From positions 1 to 64,000 of the forward strand of contig QNGE01001308.1 in NCBI GenBank assembly GCA_008508345.1: a DNA stretch of 64,000 nucleotides. Direction: 5' to 3'. The stretch's first letter is position 1, and the number at the start of each line of letters is the position of its first letter. Of the stretch, positions 47,101 to 59,100 are shown piece by piece. The notes under the pieces were generated by a model. That model was given only the letters and a program-made list of their open reading frames with translations, did not search any database and was not told where the DNA came from. The DNA is from Paragonimus westermani (taxonomy: Eukaryota > Platyhelminthes > Trematoda > Plagiorchiida > Troglotrematidae). A program made the translations under genes and the position numbers.

Positions 47101-50100
47101 CACAGGTTCTGCCAGTTCCATACGTTGACTTCTGTCCTGGGTTCTAGTCTCCGAAATGCACCATCATCATAATGACAGCCATGAGCCTGACCACAGGGTA
47201 CTGTGGCTCGGGACGCCGCTCACCTCAACAGTGACGTGGAATACCCTAGAAGAGAGAAGCGCTACTGAAAAGGTTTTTTAAAAAATAACAAAACAAGTCT
47301 GACCGGGGGAAACAGAAATAGTATGAATGCAAGCACACCACTGACTGTGGCACTTCGCCATCTTGGGTAGCGTCTCTAACTAGCGATTTGAGTGATCACA
47401 AGGACCCCAGCTAGGCAGGCGACAAATACCCAATATGCTCAATGGAACAGTCATCATCTTCATATTTCGTGGCCACACTGTTGCCTGACGCTGTTGGTGG
47501 TCTCAGCGTTTATTGCCCGGTACGGTAAACGATCGGCTGGCATACGGAGTACGTGGCCACTCTCGACCCGCATTTCTAGTAATTGTTCTACAGTTCCCAC
47601 AACAGATATAGCTAATCACAGTTTCACCGTTCCGGTAAGTCCCATCTCTTGCCAACTACCTTCAGGCCTCCGTCTTTCTTTGTTAAGACCCAGAATGCGA
47701 ATTAATGTACGTACTTTCAACGTTCGCAATCTGTAACAGGTAGGCCAACAGACCACTCCCGCGCGAATCTTGGACTTTTTGAATGGCGATGTCTGCTGCG
47801 CTTTGTAACTGACGAAACTCCTCCTGATGATTGTAGAAAATGAAGAATTACCTCGTGGTCGGTGCCTTCCAACAGTGATTCCCGTTCTCAGATAGGCAGC
47901 CTGAAGCCCATGTGACAACCAGAGAAGCATCAATGTAGCACCGGCTGCTTCTAATTTACTCAAAGGTCTTATACTACGTTGGCTTATTAGACACGGAGAA
48001 AACCAGATACGCAAAGAGCAGGCAGGACTCTGGTCCAGTCGAAGGCGCGTTGGTCGCTTTCTTACCCTGCTACGGACATTGCATCATCGGCACTCATATA
48101 GGCAACGAATAGTCTTGGTTTTTTTTAACAAAAGGCTGCCTTTGATTTAGTTGTTCGAAACGTTCTTTGGAACTCCCTTCTTCGCAAGGGAGTACCAGGG
48201 AAATATCCGAATCTGTTGAGATCATTGTAAGCTCACTGTGAGAACACGGTGAGCGTTTATGGACAACTCTCTTGCGCGTTCATCACTTCTAGTGGTATTC
48301 GTCAGGGGTATCTGATTTCCCTTGTTCAATTTTTCATGGACGATATTCTGGGAGGTTCGCTTGTGGAGTCCAGTGGACTTGGTTTTGAACTTTTTTCCAA
48401 AGCTACGTTGATCAACCTGGAGTATGCGGGTGACATAGTCTTACTTAGCCCCTCTACCGAAGACATGCAGACCACGCTGAACAAAGTGAGTGATCGGGCT
48501 GGTTTGTATGAAACGCGCTCTTTAACTTCAAAATGCGATTAGCCCACTTAGTGTGGGCTATTTGGCGGAGGCAACGATATTCAAACGCAACAAGTCTGTT
48601 GACATGTTCGTTCCGAACAGGTGATGCGTCCGGACCATAGAGGAAAATAACACACAGAAACACTATATACCTTTCTTTTCAGTGACAATCGAACGTCTTT
48701 CCGACGCCACAGGTGATTCAGGATGGCAACGGTAATTTGTGCCTTTGGTATCTTCACTGATACCTCACCAGCAATATCGATTGCTCATGAGATAGTTCTA
48801 ACCTAGTATGTGAAGCTGTTCACAATCTCAAGCACATTACATGAAATGACGGAGCACCACTTTACATTTTGCGCAGGCGTCCTTTGGCTTCGGTCACTGT
48901 GACAGGCTAATCCGAATCGGATGCCGCCAACCGTGTGACAGTTAAACACCAGTGAGAACCACCAATGCATTGCAGTTTACAATGGCGATGATGTAGGTTC
49001 AATTATGTAGCTCGAACTTTGACGATTTTAACAATGTCACCGGCTTGAAGCGGGTTTGTGTTCTAGCCGTAACACCATTTAAAATACACTTGACTGCAGT
49101 GCTAATAAGTGGACCTCAGAACACTGAGGAGGATGTTTAACTTGAATATCGCATGGATTAAACTAATTGTTCTCTGTGGTTGGGCCCTTCGTCCCATTCT
49201 TTTCTCACGTGTGTCATAATTTGTCGTTTTTCATCATTGTTTAACAGCGAGCCACCAATGGAAACCATCAATATTTTGATGTTCATGACAATCATGATGC
49301 TTTCAGGGTGGTCATACCTGAACAAGCAAACGGCTGAGATTCTGGATTACATGTTTGGCTGCAAAATTTTTGATACTGTCAGCTGGTGTGTGACAGGGTA
49401 GTTGAACCATTACTTCTTGCAATGCAGGCTGCCCTGCTTTTGTTAGCTCACAAGTCAGAGGAGCAGAAGACTGGTATGTTATACCTCTACATATTGACCC
49501 CTTCTTTTGTGAGTGACTTTGTCGGCATAATCCTCGTACCGTCCACTTTAGAGTAGGAGGTCACGGAGCTGTGCAAGCCGTTACATTGCGTCCGGGTCCA
49601 GTCTCACTGTGACGGAGTTGCATTTCCTCTTCTACTTTCATGGAACACTCTAATGCACTTGACGAGCACATGTGAATTTTCCACACATGCTCTACAATGC
49701 ATCTTGACTCACCGGATGAAACGCGTTGGGTACATATATATAAATATATATAAAGTATTTGGAAAAGAAGGAACGGTTGATTGTGACGTTTCAAATCCAC
49801 ACTAGGATCCGCTATCAAGTAAACAGACGTGTCGGAGTGAGGTTGTTCTGCCGCTCATCGCGTCTGCCTGTCGGTCTATCTTCGTACTTTATATATATAT
49901 ATATATGCAAGAATTAAGGTTGTCCGCTTTTGTATGCATCAACCAGACTGACAATCGCACCCATTTCAGCAAGCTATATATTGAAAACATGAGTGTAAAT
50001 TGAACAGCAACAAATGAAATGCGAGCATGTGTCTTTTATGGGGATACCATTTTTGTTCTCCTGTCAAAACTGCAATAGATGAGACGATAAACAACTATAC

Positions 50101-53100
50101 CGAGCGCAGTGCTGACTGCTGCTGGTATGTATACTTTGGATTTATGCTTGGAGGAAGTGTAATATGGATGATAAATGAGTTTGCGAGAAAGTCGATGTAA
50201 TTGTAACTGGGGAAATGTATAAGAATTTTTTGAACGGATTGGTAAGTTTGATATTATAAGCACGCTGCCCGTGTGAACGAAGAGCTTTCAAATGGCGACT
50301 GCGCGATTAGAATGTTATTGACTGGAGTAGGGATCCGCACATCAAGTGGAGTAGGACCGATATCAAGCATTTCCGAATGATAGACAGATGGATATGAACA
50401 CCTATCCTCATTTATTTCTTTAGATGTCACGATTATCACTCGGTATTAGTAGTCGTTTTGCTTCACTTTCATGAGTTCGTCACGTCTTTTTGCCATAAGT
50501 CTCGCTCCTGAGCGCTTTCATTGCCGCGATCTCTGTCTGTTCATCGAATTTCTGTCGCATATTTCAGTTCTCTTTTCCACTTTTGTTTATCGCATGTGGG
50601 TTTTATTTTACTTGAAAACCTCGCTCATCATTGCACAACTTGTAATGGTTTCAGGTGACGATTTTGCCGTGGTCTACGGACATTTCGAGTTACGTTGAAT
50701 GTGCCGACGCATTGTTTGTAAGCAATGGTCCTGGTGATCCTTCTCATTGTTCGCACGTTGTCGAACAAATTCAAACATGGATGCAGATCGGTAAACCTCT
50801 ATTTGGCATCTGCTTGGGACATCAGTTAGTCGCCAGAGCGATTGGGCTGCCGACCTATAAGATGAAATACGGAAACCGTGGACACAATCAGCCTTGCATC
50901 CACTTGGATACCAAACGTTGTTTCATCACAAGTCAGGTAACCTTCTTCAGCACCATTACTTTATGCGGGCAAACGGTCGTTATTCCCAGTATTCGAAAAT
51001 CGTTCCTCAGATGGCTAGACTGTATACTGACTCGAACCAGACATCAGTTTGGTTCATCTGTTTATTGCGTGATTATTTAAAGTACTTTGATGGTTGAACG
51101 GCACATCCAAATTCCATCTATCTGTTCAAAACATCTATAATCAACTTACGCCATATGATGTCTGGTTTAGAATGAAGCTTTTAACTGTCGGATGCGGTTT
51201 AGCTGAACAAAGACGTCAAAGCGGTCAATAATTGTTATTGTTCACTGATAGGCACCCAATACTCGTTGACCCATAGGCCGTTATGTATGGTGTGCAGGTT
51301 GATTCCGAAGCCACGGCCACTACAGTGGCGCCATTGTTTGATTCAGCACTTGTGTTGGGCGTGGAAACGCCCCTTGGCCCACTGTCGGTCAGCCGCTTCG
51401 GTCGAGTCTGTCCGAAATCCGGGCCATTGTTTGTCCACCGCGCACGCATGGGGAAATCGCGTGTGGGCTATTACTACGCCGAGTTCGGACTTTCAGAAAT
51501 AATAAAACAAGCCACTTTCGCACTGCACTGATTTGGTGTGCATGAGGACGCTGACGACAACATAAGCTGTATGAACTGGCCACCAGATTGAACCGACGTT
51601 TGTACTGATGTTTGGTTTGCTTCTTTTCATCCGTCAAATGGAATCATTTGAATTCGGCTTATCTGTGCGAACTTACTTCAGTTGGGTGCTATTATATCCT
51701 TCTGAAAGTTAGGTGATATGGTTGATGTGAAAACCACACTTCTTCCAGATGATCTAGCTATACGCCATTCGAAGCAGATAAAAGATTTTGCATTTCCCCG
51801 GGCCACCTGAAGTACCAAATGCTCGAACAAACCGGATAGTTCTGACGCATTGTGTATGAGGCTGGGAAGAAAAACATTGCATCGGCCTACCAACGCCGCG
51901 AGGTCTTACATGAGTAGGCAGAGCGTACGTCCAAGCTACGCAATCGACGGACGATTACATTCACGAACGCGGTGGCGCATGTTCTGTTCAAGCCATGTTG
52001 TTCAGCTCTATCACCTCACTGTTTCGCCTACTGTGAGGCAGTACAGTTAAACGGCTGATACGCGTACCGAGACCTGGTTTACCAGGTTGACGGATCACTT
52101 GATGGCCAGTGTGTCAAGTGACTAGAACCACTTTTATTAGATACTTAAAATCCGGAAACCTGAAGTTACTTTGTCAATTAACAGTACGAATTGTATGTCT
52201 CCAACTAATTAATGAACGATGCGAAATTATGGTGAGTATTTCTTTTTAACAGGTAGGTTAGGTGCACGCCTAAAATAGCTGTATTGCCGGTCATTGGTTT
52301 TACAGAAATCGGACGTGCTGTACGGGTGTGAATTTCACACATGTGGCTGTTATTTTGTTGGGATGTGTACAAGTTCGAGTCAGCCAACCCAGTTGTTCAT
52401 TGTCCTCGTTGAAGCTTGCAGCCAGGCAACAAAGTAACTACAGTTTGGAAGTAAACTAATTCTTCGTGAGATGATCACCAGGGGGAGTAACAAAACTTGG
52501 TTTTCGTTCGGAGACCTAACTATTCTTACTTTACAAAAACGTGGTGTAGTTGTTGGTTTACATCTTTGTCATTTTGCCTTTGAGCGTTGTCAATTTTGGA
52601 CGGTGATGCAGGATTAATTCGCATACTGACGTACTGGTTGAAAACCTTTGACAATCTCTGCTGCTCTGTATTGTCCCAATTAGGCTGGTGTCCTTAATAT
52701 TGGGTTCCATTCTGCGTTCTTCTCACTCTTCGCTCTAATCAAGCAATGTATTTTCGTTTGACTCGGAGCATGTAAGTCAGATCAATACTGACTGGCTGCC
52801 AGAAGCTCACAATTTAGGCAAAATATTGTTGAAAACTGATACATATGAACCACACCTCTCAAAACACTGTGCCGATAGTGCCTGAGTTGTTGGTTTGGTA
52901 AATAACGTCGCAAATGTTCACCGGAGATATCTCTGTTAAAATAACCGTAGAGTTATGTAGACTCCATACACAGTGTACGCCTCAAGACTTGTTTTCCGTA
53001 TTCTAACAAAGCTTTTGTTGTCGATTGAAAAGGAATTAGCTTGTTATTGCTGAAGTCAACATCTGTGAGGGTTGTGTAATCGTCCAATCACATCCAGAAG

Positions 53101-56100
53101 AATTTTCAATCAAATTGGGAACGCTTCACGCGTTCTCCACACCCTTCTGCTCGCTGTATACGGTATGACCTGAAATGCGCAGTCGTTAACATCGGGGCGG
53201 CAGGAATATGCACTTCTTCAACCTACCCTAAGTTCCGTTTTCTCCCCTGTAGCTTGAACTCTTTCGTCAGTGACTTTGTTTTTCTTCTGTAGCCATATTT
53301 CTGTTTGACAATTTAAAGCATAAAAATGTGTTGCATCACATCCGAAGACCTCTTCCGGTTTATACTTTGCTGTCAGGTTTTGCAGCCTGTCCATCCGTTC
53401 ACTGAAAACAACATGTAAAACACTGATGGGCTCACGCATGAACAGATAAGAACTGTTAGCGTTTCGTTTTTGCAAACCGGTTAATGATTACTAGTAATAA
53501 CTGTTCCAAGACTTAGCTCTCTATCGATTTCAAATTAGTTTTATTTGAGTAGGCTTTCTGTTGCAGATAAATCCTTCAAATTCATTATAAAACCCACTGT
53601 ACGCGCCCATTGTGCTGTGTTACACCACTATTATTCTATTGAATTCTCATCGTGCTTGTCTTGATGACGTTTAGTACTTGTATCTTCCCTGTTTTTAGCC
53701 GGGCTGTTGCTGGCTTAACCGATTCGCCTTGTTTTGTTCTCTAGTCAATCAAAACTTTCTTCTTCATTTTTTGGGACATCCAGTAATATAACACATGTAA
53801 TTGACTTAGCCACAGATCACTCAGATCAGTTTAAATCACGATAAATCGGACACGTAATTGGCAAGCTCCTTAGTAATCAGATATCAGTGGTGCAACTTCA
53901 GCAGAGAATGATATTGAAATGACCGGGCTGAGCGGTGTGATCCAGATTGTGTATGCACCTCTGGTTTGGCGAACGTAACCGTTCCTCAACGGCGGTGCAT
54001 TGTGTCCGTTCAACCTATCCGGTGACACAGGAAAGGCTTACCTTAACAAGAGTGCACAGCTGATCTGTAACATGTGTGTCCTCGAGGTCAGACGAGCAGA
54101 TCCGGACTCATTACAGTGACTTAATTTTCGCTATTAAGCCTAATTGTTGGCGAAACTACAGTTTTGAGGTAGTACTGTCTTGGTTGGTTGGGTGTTGTAA
54201 CACAATCCCTACTTTATACGGATTTATTCACAGTTGAAGCAGACTAGTGCTCACTAACATGGACACTCGTCGGCCGATGAAATGATGGTTAGTGGCTGCA
54301 GACAATACCACTTTCCGTGGTGTTTTCCACCGTCACATATATATCTAACCGGTTGTAGTTCAATCATATTGCGCCGATCAACACTGATTCTCTTCGTTTT
54401 GTTTATCCAGCTGTCTGTGTAGCTACGGTATTCGTCCTACAACCGTACAGCATACCAGTAAATAAAGTACTTCTACACAATCGTCATCATATCAACAAAC
54501 AACGACTACCATATTTCACATCGCAAATTCAGGCGATCTTTGTGCGGAAGTGGTCTCATAACAATGGTATCATCTATTTCAGTCGTAACTAGTTTTGGGG
54601 ACTATGGAAGTGTTATTTATAAGAAGGCGGCCTTTCCTTTTGGGGACTACTGTAGAAAATTACATGGAGTGGAACTTGCTTCTCAAACGATCTGTCTAGA
54701 CACCAATATGCAATCTAGTTGCAAGTTAGAACAGAGTCCCTCCTTTCGACTTTCACTACCTCGGTTCGTTCATTACTGTTGCTCCGTAGACACTTAAGTC
54801 AAACAACGGTAAGATTCACACCGCTGAACCTTACTGGTTGCCATTTCCTCTATCTTCTACAATCATTGACTGCAGGGCTCACGAGCACCCAGATCTGAAA
54901 GACTAACGTGGTCTACTTTGGCTAATCAACTGTCTTCATTTCTTCGCCCTATGTTACCCTCTTTGAGGTCCCATCTTACGCCAGTCAGCTATGCTAAAAA
55001 GTGCACGATGTGGGAGGTTTTCGGTTGACATTTACATTGCACAGCTGAACCACTTGAATGTTTTTATCCTTAGAGAGTGAACAGATCGACCGGTTGGATT
55101 GGTAATGCGAACTGTATCCTTTCTAACCTTACCATTACTTACCCGTTGATGCCATTCGCTTTTTAAACGTAAAAGTAGCTGTAGGTTGTCACCGCTTCAG
55201 TGATTGTCCTATCTACGCCCTGTTTATACTTCAAGACGGTGCGTGTTTGTCGCCAGAGGTGACTTACAAAGACGTACGCCTTGTTGTTGTTTTCTATTAC
55301 CTTTTTCCCACGGACGCAGCTTCTTCGTACACATAAACAGGTCAACAATGTTCATAATGTTGAAGAGAAGACGTTATGAACCCTCCTTTTGAAGGTCACA
55401 AGTGATGCGAACTTCCCGGAAATATGAAGAAATAATCAAATACATCACTATTTCGCACCGTTGTCCTGTTTGAGTTTATCGTAGTCATCTTCGTTGGATT
55501 CAAAATCGCGCGTGCAATGTGTGAAGCAGCGTTGAAACTATTTTGCGTTCAACCTTTTCGTTGCTTTGTGGACGCCCATACAACGGTGTGGGGACTATGG
55601 AATGGTTGTTTAGTTTAACCAACCCTGGATGTGCTTGAATTATAATGAACCGTGGCGCCCTTGTCACTCAAAGGCTCTGTGGTCAGATCGCGCCGTTTCA
55701 CTGTTTATCGTGCGTCTAAAGCTGAGGATTAGCTTCGTTACGCCGGTGTACATTACGCATTAGGGTGTTTTTTTAATACGGTTGTTCCGATTTGTATTCA
55801 TTCACCCCGGCAACATTGACTCAAACGAGTTTCTTTACAATTAGTACTTTTTATGATTTTGCCGAGTTTTCCTCCCCGTCGACGCCCTTGGGTTAAACAG
55901 AGTCAACTGAAGTCTAAATGACAGTTAAATTGTGTAGCCCGTGAAACGATTGCCTCGCATTCTCAACGAATTTACGGTCATACTGGAGAATATTTTCACC
56001 AACTACCAAATGTTTGAGCACTGCGTTTAAAACCAATAATTTCAAGGCAACTCTATTCGCTATGATCGCGTGCGTCTCGTCTGGACTCTGTTACTTTGTC

Positions 56101-59100
56101 AGTGTGACGGTTGTAAGGCAGAGTTGCTTGTGCTTATCTGTTCATCTGCTGTAACGGTGAAGAACTTGTTGTCAACGGGACAAGAGCATCCGATCTGCGT
56201 GGGAAGTTCGTGCTCAATACATTTTCGCAACCTGTTTACTGGCATTTGAGTTCTCCTGAAACAACCACTACATTTTTCTATGTGATGCATTGAACTTCGT
56301 TACCTATACTGCCAACTTCATCTTTAAAGAGAAAAACTTCGGGAAACATTTTTACCGGGCAAGCCAGAAACGTTAATCACAGTTTGGCGTAGTAGATCAA
56401 CGTATGCATTAATAATATTGGACAGTTTTCAGTGTTTGCTGTAACGTTTAATCACCCTTGCTTATTTGAAAACTCACAATGGTTCTTTTGAAAGCTACAC
56501 AACTTTATTTATCTCAGCAGCTTACCGATTAATAACGGCTAGACGTTACTACAACTCCAACAAAAATTGAAATGTTTGTTTCTCTTTAAAAACTTCACCA
56601 GCGTGGGGAAAAAGCCATAAGTAAGATTACCGTGGTGTTTATGACTTAAGAGTGGTTTCGCCAACCTGATAATTGTTAACAGGTTGTTGTGGCTAAACGT
56701 TTCGATGCGACAATTCGGTTGTGTCTAATGTGAAATTACTGGCACAGTTGTCAACACTATCGCCCCAAAATCACGTTGCCTGCGGTTCGGATCCCGTCAG
56801 TGGCAAAGGTGCGTATAATGAGCTCCAACAATGTCTAAACCGGAGTCTTCTGGGTTTTGTTCTGAGAAGGAGCGGACTGAAAAGTCCGTCCATATTTCTT
56901 ATTTGTTCATCGGTCAGTGATAATCGTTGCTTGTTTCGAAGACATGCTGACAATCTCTACCCCTTCTAATAAGTGAAGTTCGTGCGCCTGTATATATGCA
57001 AACTGGTGATGTTATTTTAAGACGCAATTGTAATAGGTCTTTCATCTGAAGTTGGTAAACCGAATTGTTTATCTGAATATATTCATGCTTTATCTTATAC
57101 TAATCAAATCTTGACGGCAGTTTGTCAGTTTTATTTCAACAAAACTCGTCAGACGATATTAGCCTGACAAACTGCGCAGCCTATCCACATTTTGCCGTTG
57201 TCGTTCGAAGTCACCTGTATCCTTCCAGATGTTCAAGATCACATAGTGTCCCATTCCCTTAAGCCACTGGCATGCATCTGGTTGCTTTCACATTTTATTC
57301 CAATAGAACCATGGGTACGCTGTGGATGCATCCAACGTCCCCGACGGGTGGTATGAATTGTTTCGCAATGCCAACGACCTCTCAAACGAAGGTCTTGCAC
57401 ATCGTCAGAAACCATGGATTTCTGTGCAATTTCATCCGGAACATATGGCCGGACCAAAGGATTTGGAATTCCTGTTTGATGTATTTCTGGACCATGTGAG
57501 AGAGGTAATTTGGTTACGTCTGACAAAACGGACTATCGTTTTTTTTAAAAGATTTCGTGGCCAATTGGTTGTATTATTCTCCTTTATCTTGTCACTGTCA
57601 TTCGGTAGTTGTTAGTAACCGCAGTCACAGCTGTTAGCTCCTCGTGGGATATTTCCCATTTTATTACAGGGTTTGAAGATCGAACTAGTCTGGTACATGC
57701 GGTGACGCGAGCCACGGTGCCATGCTATCAGACTCATCGTCGCTCGTGTGTGTGTGTGTGTGTGTGCCTCCTGACCCTTTCTGCTACCTTGGCGTGGTGG
57801 TCANTCTGTTTAGTTTCCGAGAGATAAGAGTTTCCCTTCCTTATTAGCCAATCAAGTGGCTAACCAGCATTGGCCGGCTGGACAGAAAGACCCCACTGGC
57901 ACATCTCCCAGTCTTATTCCTTCGGGTTTACACTGGATATGTGGTGTGTTGGTGGAACTGCAATTGATGCAGCGCAAGCCAGTTGCAGTGATGGATAAGC
58001 GCAGGCGTCCTTTGGCTTCGGTCACCGTGACAGGCTAATCCGAATCGGATGCCACCAACCCTGTGTGTGTGTGTATGTCTTGGTTATAAACTCATCACAC
58101 AATGAATGGTAAACCTACTCTTCACCAATGCAACGTAATCTACGTTTTGTAACACACTTGAATTTTAATTGCTCTTCTTAAATCTTCTTGTTTATCTTTC
58201 CTCAGGTGCGCTCAACCTTCACCAACACCATGACACTCAGTGAGCGGGTGACCCAAGCAGTTAGTTACAGTCAAATGCCCTTCGAACGGATGCTTTGTGA
58301 TCATCCCAGAAGACCGCATAGAATTTTGTTGTTGGGTTCTGGCGGTCTGTCCATCGGGCAAGCTGGTGAATTCGACTATTCGGGTAGCCAAGCGTTGAAG
58401 GCGTTGCGCGAAGAAGGAATGCAAACTCTGCTAGTTAACCCGAACGTGGCCACGGTGCAGACTACTGCTGGAATGGCAGACAAGGTGTGCTTTCTTTCTT
58501 TATTAACCAGTAAAGTTAGAGTTCCCTAGCAATACTTCTATCTGACGTTCCCATAAACCGCCAGCATGTAGTTATACTTTCTCTATCCTCCACTTGACCC
58601 GTGAACTAAGGCTTTAGGCTAATGCCGCTGGGGATGGGTTTTCACTTGGCTCAGTTTTCATCCGCCCCTGTGCAGTAGCTGGCAAGTTCGGCGTGCACTG
58701 TCTAGGACGAATCCACACTGGTCTGCTGTCCTGTTATTGCTTGTGAGCTGCATTTGACTTATTTTTGACTGTAACAGTTTTTTACACTGATAATTTATGT
58801 GAAGTCGTACAGTGCCACTAATCGGATTTCAGCAAACCATCTGACATCTCTGTTTAAAATTGTCATTTTAACCTCCTTCAGGGTGTTCGGTTTACTCCGA
58901 CCCGTTTCAGACTGCTTGAGAGATTGTTTCGTTAATCAAACAAAATGTGCATTCCTGGTTGCTGAGACTCCCCTGCAAATTGCCAACAGTCATGGTGTTC
59001 CTGAAAGTGCCATACCGCCCCACTCCCCACACATTTCCTTCTTTTACTCAAGATATGCCTTCTTTCAAGAGGATTTCTTTTCAGGTTTTCCGATAAAGTT

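Noticed and set aside
47616..48014. 132-codon minus-strand frame
   Set aside because: Its plus strand encodes recognisable LINE endonuclease and RT blocks, so it is a shadow frame.
48110..48864. Twin-priming explanation for the split LINE
   Set aside because: Twin priming gives an inverted 5' part followed by a forward 3' part; the order here is forward 5' then inverted 3'.
51283..51531. 82-codon frame in CAD intron 4, more GC-rich than its surroundings
   Set aside because: No similarity to CAD or any other family that I recognise, and all CAD residues are accounted for by exons 4 and 5.
56800..56880. Hammerhead in the second SINE copy
   Set aside because: The core is mutated in both conserved segments (CTGACGA and GAAA), so it is listed only as a decayed copy.
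57125..57165. Minus-strand CTGACGAG followed by GAAA
   Set aside because: The eight bases between them cannot form stem II and no stem I or III pairing exists.
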